This document shows positions 26,651 to 35,612 of a DNA stretch of 64,000 bases, one piece after another. Source of the DNA: Streptomyces sp. STR69 (GTDB lineage Bacteria > Actinomycetota > Actinomycetes > Streptomycetales > Streptomycetaceae); contig NZ_JALJRY010000001.1 in the NCBI RefSeq assembly GCF_024519455.1, forward strand, positions 667,253-731,252, written 5' to 3'. The position numbers and the translations under genes are program-made. Numbering within the stretch: position 1 is the stretch's first letter; every line of letters starts with the position of its first letter. The notes under the pieces are model-generated. The model searched no databases, was not told the DNA's origin, and was given only the letters and a program-made list of their open reading frames with translations.

Positions 26651-27542
26651 CGCGGGCCGCCCGCTCCAGCTGGTCCAGCGTCGCCGCCACCGCGGGCACC
26701 TGCGCCAGGTCCGGCAGGGTCAGCGCGACGATCTCCCGCCGCACCGCCGGTTCCAGGGTCACCGTCCGTGCGCCCCGGGGCCGTACGGACTCGATGGCGA
26801 GCTGGGGCAGTACGGCGACGCCCAGGCCCGCGCTCACCAGGCCGACGACCGCCGGATAGTCGTCGGTCGCGAAGTCGATGCGCGGCGTGAAGCCCGCGGT
26901 CTCGCAGACCTCGACCAGCTGGCCCCGGCAGCGCGGGCAACCGGCGATCCAGGGTTCGCGGGCGAGTTCGCCGATGGCGACCGACTCCGCGCGCGCGAGG
27001 CGGTGCTTTTCCGGGACCAGGGCGACCAGGCGGTCGCGGAGCAGGGGTCGTACCACCAGGTCGGACCAGTCCTCGGCGCCCGTCGCGGTCTCGTAGCGGA
27101 AGGCGAGGGCGATGTCGCAGTCGCCCTCGCGGAGCAGGTCGACGGAGTTCGGCGGTTCGGCCTCCTCCAGGAAGACGCGGGTGCCGGGGTGGGCGGCGCG
27201 CAGGGCGGCGAGGGCCGTGGGGACGAGCGTCGAGCTGCCGCTCGGGAAGGAGACCAGGCGGACCCGGCCGGCGCGCAGGCCCGCGATCGCGGCGACCTCC
27301 TCCTCGGCGGCGGTCAGGCCGGCGAGGATGCCGGCCGCGTGCCGGACCAGGGCCTCGCCCGCCTGGGTCAGGCGCATTTCGCGACCGGTGCGGATCAGCA
27401 GCGGGGTGCCGACCGAGGTCTCCAGGGCCTTCATCTGCTGGCTGACCGCGGGCTGGGTGCAGCCGAGCGCACGCCCGGCCGCCGAGAAGGAACCGGTGGC
27501 GGCGACAGCGCGCAGCACACGGAGATGTCGGGCCTCGATCAC
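26643..27542 (-). CDS. LysR-family transcriptional regulator
   Basis: 299 residues from the GTG at 27542. N-terminal winged HTH (IEARHLRVLRAVAATGSFSAAG ... CTQPAVSQQMKALE), then a LysR substrate-binding domain (RVRLVSFPSGSSTLVPTALAAL ... FLEEAEPPNSVDLL). The short pair CPRCRG near residue 200 is unusual for the family. It is divergent from the MOSC gene (81 bp between starts), which is the likely target. A TTG 18 bases upstream would extend the protein by six residues. Confidence 0.9.
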   Translation of the reverse strand: MIEARHLRVLRAVAATGSFSAAGRALGCTQPAVSQQMKALETSVGTPLLIRTGREMRLTQAGEALVRHAAGILAGLTAAEEEVAAIAGLRAGRVRLVSFPSGSSTLVPTALAALRAAHPGTRVFLEEAEPPNSVDLLREGDCDIALAFRYETATGAEDWSDLVVRPLLRDRLVALVPEKHRLARAESVAIGELAREPWIAGCPRCRGQLVEVCETAGFTPRIDFATDDYPAVVGLVSAGLGVAVLPQLAIESVRPRGARTVTLEPAVRREIVALTLPDLAQVPAVAATLDQLERAAREK

Positions 27543-27622
27543 GCCCCGAGCATAAGCCAACCTTGGGTGTACGGGTGAATAATGCGCAACGCCTTTGGGG
27601 TGCTCTCGCCTACCGTGGCGTC

Positions 27623-28291
27623 ATGAAGCTTCTCTCGCTGAATCTGGGCCGGGCCACGGCCGTGCCGTACACGGACCAGCCGGAGGGGGTGACGGGCATC
27701 GACAAGCGGCCGACCGACGGGCCCGTCCGGGTGAGTGCGCCCGGCCCCAAGGGGATCGCCGGGAGCGGTCTCGCCGGGGACGCGGTGTGTCATCTGCGCC
27801 ACCACGGCGGGGACGACCAGGCGGTGTACGCGGTCGCCCGCGAGGATCTCGACGACTGGGAACGGGAGTTGGGGCACCCGCTCGGCAACGGCTCCTTCGG
27901 GGAGAACCTGACGACCCTGGGGCTCGACGTGTCCGGCGCGCGGATCGGGGAGCGGTGGCGGATCGGTTCCGAAGTGGTCCTGGAGGTCACCTCCGGGCGG
28001 ATTCCGTGCCGTACGTTCCAGGACCATCTGGGCGAGCGCGGGTGGGTGAAGCGGTTCACCGTGAAGGGTGCACCGGGGGCCTATCTGCGGGTGATCGAAC
28101 CCGGTGAGATCCGGGCCGGGGACGCGATCGAGGTCGTGCACCGGCCCGGCCACGAGGTGACGGTGGCCCTGCAGTTCCGGGCCGTGACGACCGAGCGGGC
28201 GCTGCTGCCGCGGCTGCTTCCGGCGGGCGAGGCGCTGCATCCGGAGGTCCTCGCGCAGGCCCTGAAATATGTCGCGGAGCACGCGGGCTGA
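27623..28291 (+). CDS. MOSC-domain protein (YiiM-like)
   Basis: 222 residues. MOSC domains act in molybdenum-cofactor sulfuration or in detoxifying hydroxylated base analogues with a persulfide cysteine. Here the family core HHGGDDQAVYAVAREDLDDWE, GSFGENLTTLGLDV and the conserved IPCRTFQ (the candidate catalytic Cys) are present. A 3-alpha extension as in YiiM forms the C terminus (ALLPRLLPAGEALHPEVLAQ). Divergent from the LysR regulator. Molybdenum link is by family only. Confidence 0.9.
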   Translation: MKLLSLNLGRATAVPYTDQPEGVTGIDKRPTDGPVRVSAPGPKGIAGSGLAGDAVCHLRHHGGDDQAVYAVAREDLDDWERELGHPLGNGSFGENLTTLGLDVSGARIGERWRIGSEVVLEVTSGRIPCRTFQDHLGERGWVKRFTVKGAPGAYLRVIEPGEIRAGDAIEVVHRPGHEVTVALQFRAVTTERALLPRLLPAGEALHPEVLAQALKYVAEHAG

Positions 28292-28399
28292 CCTGCCGTC
28301 ACGGCCGGTTCGACGCCTTGTTCGACACGTGTTCGTCACGGATCGGGAGGGCCTGTGCAGAGATCCGGCCCGGTCGCTCCGAGTCACTAATCTTGCGCC

Positions 28400-29173
28400 A
28401 TGACAACGGCATTGATTACGGGATCGACCGCGGGGATCGGTGCCGCGTTCGCGCGGCGGCTCGCGGCGGACGGACACAACCTCGTGCTGGTGGCGCGGAA
28501 CACCGAACGGCTCGGCGAGCAGGCGACCGAACTGCACGACCGGCACGGAATCGAGGCGGAGGTGCTGACCGCCGACCTCGCCACGGACGAGGGCATCGAG
28601 ACGGTGGCCGCCCGGCTCGCGGACCGCAAGAACCCGGTGGACCTGCTGGTCAACAACGCGGGCTTCGGCAACAAGGGCCGCTATCTCGACGTACCGATGG
28701 CGGACGAGCTGAAGATGCTCAAGGTGCACTGCGAGGCGGTGCTGCGGCTGACCAGCGCGGCGACCGAGGGGATGCGGGAGCGCGGGCGCGGCGGCGTCGT
28801 CAACGTGGCGTCGGTGGCGGCCTTCGTGCCGCGCGGGACGTACGGCGCGTCGAAGGCGTGGGTGGTGCAGTTCACGCAGGGGGCCGCCAAGGACCTGGCC
28901 GGGACCGGCGTACGGCTGATGGCGCTGGCGCCCGGTTTCGTGCGGACCGAGTTCCACGAGCGGGCCGGGATCGGCACGGACAACATCCCGAACTGGATGT
29001 GGCTGGACGCGGACAAGCTGGTCGCGGCGGCGCTCGCGGATCTGGCGCGCGGCAAGTCGCTGTCGATCCCCGACCCGCGCTACAAGGCGCTGATGGGCCT
29101 GGTGAAGATCACTCCGCAGGCGGTGCTCGGCGGGATCACGTCGAAGACCGGGCGGAAGTACGGGCCGCAGTGA
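28400..29173 (+). CDS. Short-chain dehydrogenase/reductase
   Basis: 257 residues, a classical SDR with NAD(P)-binding TGSTAGIG, NNAGFG, catalytic Ser in NVASVAA and YGASK (Tyr and Lys). The C-terminal tail (RYKALMGLVKITPQAVLGGI) is hydrophobic, as in SDRs acting on lipids or long-chain ketones. No partner genes adjacent to fix the substrate. No Shine-Dalgarno, but TAATCT lies six bases before the ATG, the arrangement of a leaderless transcript. Confidence 0.9.
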   Translation: MTTALITGSTAGIGAAFARRLAADGHNLVLVARNTERLGEQATELHDRHGIEAEVLTADLATDEGIETVAARLADRKNPVDLLVNNAGFGNKGRYLDVPMADELKMLKVHCEAVLRLTSAATEGMRERGRGGVVNVASVAAFVPRGTYGASKAWVVQFTQGAAKDLAGTGVRLMALAPGFVRTEFHERAGIGTDNIPNWMWLDADKLVAAALADLARGKSLSIPDPRYKALMGLVKITPQAVLGGITSKTGRKYGPQ

Positions 29174-29212
29174 CGGCAGCCGCCTCTGCGACGGGTGCGG
29201 TGACGGCAACGC

Positions 29213-29248
29213 GAAGGCCCGGCTCCCCCAGAGGGGCGCCGGGCCTTC
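29213..29248. terminator. Bidirectional terminator between SDR and groEL1
   Basis: GAAGGCCCGGC (29213-29223) and GCCGGGCCTTC (29238-29248) form an 11-bp stem with a 14-base loop; A-rich and T-rich arm ends serve both strands. It sits between convergent genes. Confidence 0.8.
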
Positions 29249-29275
29249 GGTGTACTACGGGTTCACCGACCTGCG

Positions 29276-30904
<1,629 letters not shown>

Positions 30905-30936
30905 TCAGCCCTCTCGGAAAACGTGGGTGAAACGAA

Positions 30937-30986
30937 CTACGCCCCTGACGCCCGGCTTCATAAGGTCGCGGGGGCCAGGGGCGTAG
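30937..30986 (-). promoter_or_regulatory. groES–groEL1 intercistronic hairpin
   Basis: CTACGCCCCTG (30976-30986 on the minus strand) pairs with CAGGGGCGTAG (30937-30947), an 11-bp perfect stem with a further CCCG/CGGG pairing inside. It lies between the groES stop and the groEL1 start and is followed on the minus strand by TTCGTTTC. It may be an attenuator or an RNA-processing or stability element setting the groES:groEL ratio. Confidence 0.6.
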
Positions 30987-31007
30987 CTCACTGCAAAACT
31001 GGGTGAA

Positions 31008-31316
31008 TTACTTCTCGATGATCGCGAGCACGTCGCGGGCCGAGAGGACGAGGTATTCCTCGCCGCTGTACTTCACTTCGGTGCCGCCGTACTTGCTGTA
31101 CAGCACGATGTCGCCGGTCTTCACGTCGAGCGGAAGACGCTCGCCGTTCTCGAAGCGGCCCGGGCCCACGGCCAGGACGACGCCCTCCTGGGGCTTCTCC
31201 TTGGCCGTGTCCGGGATGACCAGGCCAGAGGCCGTGGTCTGCTCGGCGTCGAGCGGCTGGACCACAATGCGGTCCTCAAGCGGCTTGATGGCAACCTTGG
31301 AGCTGGTGGTCGTCAC
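31008..31316 (-). CDS. groES: 10-kDa co-chaperonin GroES
   Basis: 102 residues. Forms the heptameric lid of GroEL. Canonical sequence: [21 protein letters not shown], the mobile loop, [20 protein letters not shown], and [20 protein letters not shown]. The GTG start (31316) has GGGAGG seven bases upstream. First gene of the groES–groEL1 operon, with two CIRCE operators at 31414-31440 and 31461-31487. Confidence 0.97.
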   Translation of the reverse strand: MTTTSSKVAIKPLEDRIVVQPLDAEQTTASGLVIPDTAKEKPQEGVVLAVGPGRFENGERLPLDVKTGDIVLYSKYGGTEVKYSGEEYLVLSARDVLAIIEK

Positions 31317-31413
31317 GATCCGACCTCCCCCTTCGGAGATCTCACGGGGTTAACTGTCTGAGGTGGCGACCAGGTGGATCCGTCGTCGCGGGTGCCGGAC
31401 CTGCCCGTCGCTA

Positions 31414-31440
31414 TTGGCACTCTCCAGGGGGGAGTGCCAG
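31414..31440. promoter_or_regulatory. CIRCE element 2 (HrcA operator)
   Basis: TTGGCACTC, nine bases, GAGTGCCAG: the heat-shock operator pattern TTAGCACTC-N9-GAGTGCTAA with three deviations from consensus. It lies downstream of the -10 box on the groES transcript side, about 100 bp before the groES start. Confidence 0.85.
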
Positions 31441-31447
31441 GTCTGAG

Positions 31448-31475
31448 ACTATGACTGCGATTAGCACTCGGTCAA
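31448..31475 (-). promoter_or_regulatory. groES promoter
   Basis: On the minus strand TTGACC (31475-31470), 16-base spacer, CATAGT (31453-31448): a vegetative-type promoter. The -35 and spacer overlap CIRCE element 1, so HrcA binding would block polymerase. Confidence 0.75.
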
Positions 31476-31487
31476 GCGGAGTGCCAA
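31461..31487. promoter_or_regulatory. CIRCE element 1 (HrcA operator)
   Basis: TTAGCACTC, nine bases (GGTCAAGCG), GAGTGCCAA: eight of nine positions of the right arm and all of the left match the CIRCE consensus. It overlaps the groES -35 region. Confidence 0.92.
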
Positions 31488-31540
31488 TGCCGGCGGCGCT
31501 TGGGCGGAATTTTGGTGACCGTTGGCTGTGGTTGCCGTCC

Positions 31541-31608
31541 CTGGGGGCCGCGCCCCCGGACCCCCGCTTCGGCCTGAACGGCCTCGTCCTCAAACGCCGG
31601 ACGGGCTG
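31541..31608. repeat. Streptomyces intergenic REP-like repeat
   Basis: GGGGGCCGCGCCCCC hairpin followed by GACCCCCGCTTCGGCC and CTCAAACGCCGGACGGGCTG. These are the two halves of an imperfect repeat found in many intergenic regions of Streptomyces chromosomes, often at 3' ends. Here it lies downstream of the minus-strand hypothetical gene that ends at 31631. Confidence 0.7.
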
Positions 31609-31630
31609 GATGCGCCGAACGGTTCCCGCC

Positions 31631-32053
31631 CTAGTCCGCCGTGCATCCCCAGTAGCCGATCTCCGCCGGCTCGTCGTCGCGGTAGAGGATCGTGCACCGG
31701 CCTGTTCCACGGCCCGGGAAGGACAGGGCCCAGGTGCGGAGGGCGGCGACCCACTGCTCACGGGTGGGTCTGCCCTCCGGTGCCCAGTCGCGCACCTCGT
31801 CCTCGGTCAGTGGCCGCATCATGGCGAAGTCGTCTCCGGACGCGGCGTCGATGAGGTCGTAGAAGTCGAGCACGGAGGAGGTGCCGCCCGTCAGGATGTA
31901 CTCCCGCCAGCCGTCGTCCTCCCACAGATCGACGATGTCCCGCCCCGGGAACCCGTGGTCGTCCCTGGCCAGTTCCTGTTCCTGCGCCTGCCGGAAGGCC
32001 GACTCAAGATCCTTCTGGTACGGCCCCGTCGAGGTCCACTGGTCGCCACCCAT
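31631..32053 (-). CDS. Conserved hypothetical protein, 140 aa
   Basis: From the ATG at 32053 (AAAGGGG six bases upstream). A soluble acidic protein without signal peptide or membrane segment; it contains WTSTGPYQKDLESAFRQAQE, SSVLDFYDLIDAASGDDFAMM and a C-terminal YWGCTAD. The style resembles small Streptomyces proteins often coded near immunity or toxin genes, but no family is recognised. Function unknown. Confidence 0.75.
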   Translation of the reverse strand: MGGDQWTSTGPYQKDLESAFRQAQEQELARDDHGFPGRDIVDLWEDDGWREYILTGGTSSVLDFYDLIDAASGDDFAMMRPLTEDEVRDWAPEGRPTREQWVAALRTWALSFPGRGTGRCTILYRDDEPAEIGYWGCTAD

Positions 32054-32144
32054 CGCAAGCCCCTTTCCGCTCACCGCTGTTCGTCGTGCGCGGCAGGCTA
32101 GCCGGGGCCTCTGACACTCCCGCCCGGCGCGTCAGAGGTGGTCC

Positions 32145-32831
32145 TCAGAGGTAGTCCTCCAGACGGCCCACCGTCAGGCCCCGCTCCTGAATCCCCTGGA
32201 GCAGTCGGGCCGTCGTGTCGGTCGGGGCGATGCGGACGATGTCGCCGGGGCTGAGGCGATGGGCGCCCCGGGCGTAGGTGAGCGTTCCGGTGGTCGTGGA
32301 GGCCCGCCAGAGGACCAGTGCGGAGATGCCGCAGTCGGCGGCGGCTCGGCGGGTCGTCAGGTCGTACGTGCCGTAGGGGGGCCGGAGCAGGCGGGTCCGG
32401 CGGCCGCAGATCTCGGTGCGCTGGGCGTCGTAGGGCAGGCCCGCGACGGGGCGGCCGTCCTGGGCCGCGCCGAACTCGGTGACGGGCAGGCGTAGTTCGC
32501 GGACCATGTCGGCGAAGCCCGGGTCAGGCCGCGCGTCCGCGTCGTGGTCGTAGGTCAGGAAGACGACCTTGTCGTGGGTGCGGACGTGGTCCACGACGGG
32601 TGGGAGGCCCGGGCCCGCCGAGCGGGCGGGGGGTCCGGGGGACGGCTTCGGGGCGGGGGCCAGGGGGGCCGTCAAACCCCAGTGGCGGTACGGCTGTTCG
32701 CGGGCCGGGCCGTGCGGGTGCACGCGCTGGGCGGCCTTCTTGCCGAGCCGTTCGATGGGGTCGACGGACTGGGCGCAGCCGGTGAGGAGGGTGGCCGCCA
32801 GGGCGACGGCCACCGGTACCCGGACCCTCAC
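32145..32831 (-). CDS. Degenerate polysaccharide-deacetylase-like lipoprotein
   Basis: 228 residues starting at a GTG that overlaps the stop of the upstream deacetylase gene by four bases (GTGA), so translation is coupled. Signal peptide with lipobox LLTGC. The NodB-like fold is recognisable (VVFLTYDHD ... RLLRPPYGTYDLTT ... GDIVRI ... VGRLEDYL). However, the first metal motif TFDDG has become TYDHD, and the segment with the HxxxH metal site is missing entirely (about 45 residues shorter there than its neighbour). It is predicted to be inactive, perhaps a glycan-binding or regulatory paralogue of the next gene. Confidence 0.82.
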   Translation of the reverse strand: MRVRVPVAVALAATLLTGCAQSVDPIERLGKKAAQRVHPHGPAREQPYRHWGLTAPLAPAPKPSPGPPARSAGPGLPPVVDHVRTHDKVVFLTYDHDADARPDPGFADMVRELRLPVTEFGAAQDGRPVAGLPYDAQRTEICGRRTRLLRPPYGTYDLTTRRAAADCGISALVLWRASTTTGTLTYARGAHRLSPGDIVRIAPTDTTARLLQGIQERGLTVGRLEDYL

Positions 32832-33772
32832 AGGTAGTCCTCCAGGCGGGCCACCGCGTAGCCCTCGGCCGTGACCTTGCCGAGGAAGCGGCGCATGTCG
32901 TCGACCATCGTGCCCTTCCAGTCCGCACGGCCCCGGAAGTGGGTCAGGACGATGTCGCCGGGGTGGAGTTGCTGGTCGTCCTCGCGGTACTCCCAGTGGT
33001 CGACGAAGACCTCCTCGTCCCAGATCGGGGCGTACTTGATGCCGCAGGACTTGGCGGCGACGAGGGTGTCGTGGTTGTAGTTCCCGTACGGCGGCCGGAA
33101 GACCGTCGGGGCCTTGCCGAACTGCTTCTTGACGATGTCCTGCATGCCGCAGATCTCACGCTTCTGCTCGGCGTAGGACAGGCCCGGCAGGTAGGGGTGC
33201 GTGAGGGTGTGGTTGTTGATCGTGTGGCCCTCGGCCTGCATCTTCCTGAAGTAGCCGTAGTCGTCCTTGACCAGGTAGTTGCTGAGGAAGGCCGTGTACG
33301 GGATCTTCAGGTCGTTCATCATCCGCAGGAACGCGGGGTCCTTGTTCTCGCCGTCGTCGATCGTGAGGAAGACGATCTTCTGCTTGGTGGGGATCGTCGT
33401 GAAGACCGGCGGGAGGTTCAGCTCCTCCTGGTCGTCCACCTCGAACCCCTTGCGCGCGGTGATCTCCGGCTTGTGCGCGGGGGCCGGCGGGGCCTGGAGC
33501 GGCACCTTCGCCAGTCCCCAGCGCTTCGCGGCGGCGACCCGGGCGGCATAGGCGGCGCGCAGCCTGGTGGCGTAGGAGTCGAGCGCGCGGGCCGGGGGCG
33601 CGTGCAGGGGCTGCGCGCCGTGGGCCGGGTGCGGGGGGTGCGTCGGGTGCGCGGTCGTTCCGGAGCCGGACTGGCCGCAGCCGGAGGCGAGGGCGGCGAG
33701 CGCGAGGGCGGCCAGCGCGCCACGGACGCCCGGCTTCCACCCTCGAACGCCCCTGCTCTCCTGGCCCTCCAT
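32828..33772 (-). CDS. Polysaccharide deacetylase lipoprotein (NodB domain)
   Basis: 314 residues from the ATG at 33772. Lipoprotein signal (LAALALAALASGC, cysteine then Gly-Gln). A His/Pro-rich linker and helical region lead to a NodB carbohydrate-esterase 4 domain. Its motifs are TIDDG (metal and base aspartates), HTLTH (zinc histidines), RPPYGNYN (substrate groove) and the C-terminal GDIVLTHF. It probably removes N-acetyl groups from a cell-wall glycan or chitin-type polymer outside the cell. An ATG at 33817 would add 15 residues. Paired with the degenerate copy downstream. Confidence 0.88.
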   Translation of the reverse strand: MEGQESRGVRGWKPGVRGALAALALAALASGCGQSGSGTTAHPTHPPHPAHGAQPLHAPPARALDSYATRLRAAYAARVAAAKRWGLAKVPLQAPPAPAHKPEITARKGFEVDDQEELNLPPVFTTIPTKQKIVFLTIDDGENKDPAFLRMMNDLKIPYTAFLSNYLVKDDYGYFRKMQAEGHTINNHTLTHPYLPGLSYAEQKREICGMQDIVKKQFGKAPTVFRPPYGNYNHDTLVAAKSCGIKYAPIWDEEVFVDHWEYREDDQQLHPGDIVLTHFRGRADWKGTMVDDMRRFLGKVTAEGYAVARLEDYL

Positions 33773-33918
33773 GCGCTCACGCGTCCGATTGATGTCATTT
33801 TGTACGACTACTCGCATGGGGTCGGATCTTTTCAGGCCCCGGTCCCGATCCCGTGCCGACACCGCCAACACACCGCCACCGGAGGCACACCGTCCACCGA
33901 CTGGCCCACAATGTCCCG

Positions 33919-35175
33919 GTGAACGACCCCCATGCCCCGGTGTACAACCCCGTACTCGCCTTCGCCGCCCTGCTCACCCCCGAGGGCCGTGCCCTCCTCG
34001 ACGAGGTCCGCGGCACCGACCCGGCCAAAGAACTCGCCGTCGCGACCCGGCTGCGCCGCGAGCACCCCGCCGATCTCGTCTCGGCGGCCCTCGGCCAGGC
34101 CCGGCTGCGGCAGCGGGCGGCGGTGGCGAAGTTCACGCCCGAGGACGCCGACCGGATGTTCTTCACCCCGAACGGCTTCGAACAGTCCACCCGGGCCACG
34201 GTCGCCGCCTACCGCGCCGGGAGGCTGCGCGAGCTGGGCGTGACCTCCGTCGCCGACCTGTGCTGCGGAATCGGCGGCGACGCGATCGCGCTGGCGCGGG
34301 CGGGGGTGCGCGTGCTGGCCGTGGACCGCGATCCGCTGACGGCCGCCGTGGCGCGCGCGAACGCGGAGGCGCTGGGCCTGGCCGACCTGATCGAGGTGCG
34401 GGAGGCGGATGTCACGGACGTGGACACGGCGGCGTACGACGCCGTGTTCGTCGACCCCGCGCGACGCGGCGGCCGGGGTCGCATCTTCGACCCCGAGGCG
34501 TACTCGCCCCCGTTGTCCTGGGCCATCGGCGCCGCTACGACGGCCCCGCTCGCCGCGCTGAAGATCGCGCCCGGCGTGCCGCACGAGGCGATCCCGGAGA
34601 CGGCCGAGGCGGAGTGGATCTCGGACGGCGGGGACGTGAAGGAGGCGGTGCTGTGGTTCGGCACCGGGGTGCGGCCGGGAGCGGTCCGCGCAACACTCCT
34701 CCCCGGCCCGCGAGTTGTGCACGGGCGCGGACTGCCCGACCCCGAAGTCCGTTCCGTGGGGCGGTACTTGTACGAGCCCGACGGCGCCGTCATCCGCGCC
34801 CATCTCGTCGCCGAGGTCGCGGAGGAGGTCGGCGGCGGACTCATCGACGAGACCATCGCGTATGTGACGGCGGATGACCTACGACCGACCCCGTACGCCT
34901 CCGCCTACGAGATCACCGATCAACTCCCCTTCGGCGTCAAGAAGTTGAAGGCGCTGCTCCGGGAGCGGGAGGTGGGCGTACTCACCGTGAAGAAGCGGGG
35001 GTCGGCCGTCGAACCGGAGGAACTGCGCCGGAAGGTGAAGCCTCAGGGGTCCAACTCGGCGACGGTGTTCCTGACTCGGGTGGCGGGGGCGCCGGCGATG
35101 TTGATCGGGCGGCCGGTCCAGCACGCATCGGGCACCGTTCACCTCGCTGATGGAGCAGAGAGCGCAGAGCAGTAA
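33919..35175 (+). CDS. Class I SAM-dependent methyltransferase with THUMP-like C-terminal domain
   Basis: 418 residues from the GTG at 33919. N-terminal helical part (YNPVLAFAALLTPEGRALLDEV), then a Rossmann methyltransferase core with the SAM motif VADLCCGIGGDAIALARAGVRVLAVDRD, then FVDPARRGGRGRIF (a DPxR motif at the usual catalytic place) and a C-terminal THUMP-like domain (GVKKLKALLREREVGVLTVKKRG). Probably a nucleic-acid or tRNA methyltransferase; substrate unproven. No Shine-Dalgarno: CACAAT lies seven bases before the GTG, fitting a leaderless mRNA. Divergent from the deacetylase pair. Confidence 0.87.
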   Translation: MNDPHAPVYNPVLAFAALLTPEGRALLDEVRGTDPAKELAVATRLRREHPADLVSAALGQARLRQRAAVAKFTPEDADRMFFTPNGFEQSTRATVAAYRAGRLRELGVTSVADLCCGIGGDAIALARAGVRVLAVDRDPLTAAVARANAEALGLADLIEVREADVTDVDTAAYDAVFVDPARRGGRGRIFDPEAYSPPLSWAIGAATTAPLAALKIAPGVPHEAIPETAEAEWISDGGDVKEAVLWFGTGVRPGAVRATLLPGPRVVHGRGLPDPEVRSVGRYLYEPDGAVIRAHLVAEVAEEVGGGLIDETIAYVTADDLRPTPYASAYEITDQLPFGVKKLKALLREREVGVLTVKKRGSAVEPEELRRKVKPQGSNSATVFLTRVAGAPAMLIGRPVQHASGTVHLADGAESAEQ

Positions 35176-35216
35176 ATCGGTGGGGCGACGCAGCGGGAAT
35201 CTGCCACGCTCATCGG

Positions 35217-35609
35217 ATGGGTGCATTGGATGCAGTGGCAGGCAGGGTCGCCGGCGGGGCCACCGTGACGTTCCGGCCCAGCGGCTCCTCGATGGTCCCG
35301 CTGATACGCAGTCGGCAGCGGGTGGTCGTCGCTCCGGTCGACCCGTCGAAGGTGGAGGTCGGAGACATCGTCCTCGCCCGTGTCGCCGGGACGGTCTACC
35401 TGCACTTGGTGTCGTCCGTGGACCTGGCCAGGAAGCGGGTGCAGATCAGCAACAACCGTGGCCGCGTCAACGGCTGGACCGGCCACGACCGCGTCTTCGG
35501 CATCTGTGTGGCGGTCGACGACGTCGCCCGGTCGGGAGCCGCGGGCAAGACGTCGCGGCCGGCTCCGGCGAGTCCTCCCGGACCTGACGTTCCACTTGAC
35601 GCGCCCTAG
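35217..35609 (+). CDS. S24/S26 (LexA/signal-peptidase-like) family protein
   Basis: 130 residues without a membrane anchor. The core VTFRPSGSSMVPLIRSRQRVVVAPVD, with the nucleophile-type Ser in GSSM, and VEVGDIVLARV are the hallmarks of the S24/S26 fold. The general-base position carries His (TVYLHLVSSVD) instead of Lys, as in the Ser-His forms found in archaea and the ER enzyme. It follows the methyltransferase by 41 bp on the same strand. It could be a small protease or a non-catalytic relative; no substrate suggested. Confidence 0.75.
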   Translation: MGALDAVAGRVAGGATVTFRPSGSSMVPLIRSRQRVVVAPVDPSKVEVGDIVLARVAGTVYLHLVSSVDLARKRVQISNNRGRVNGWTGHDRVFGICVAVDDVARSGAAGKTSRPAPASPPGPDVPLDAP

Positions 35610-35612
35610 GTC

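Larger units (their letters stand above)
31317..31630. other. groES upstream region, 314 bp, no gene
   Basis: Holds the groES promoter, two CIRCE elements and a copy of a common Streptomyces intergenic repeat, each listed separately. No reading frame with coding character. Confidence 0.75.
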
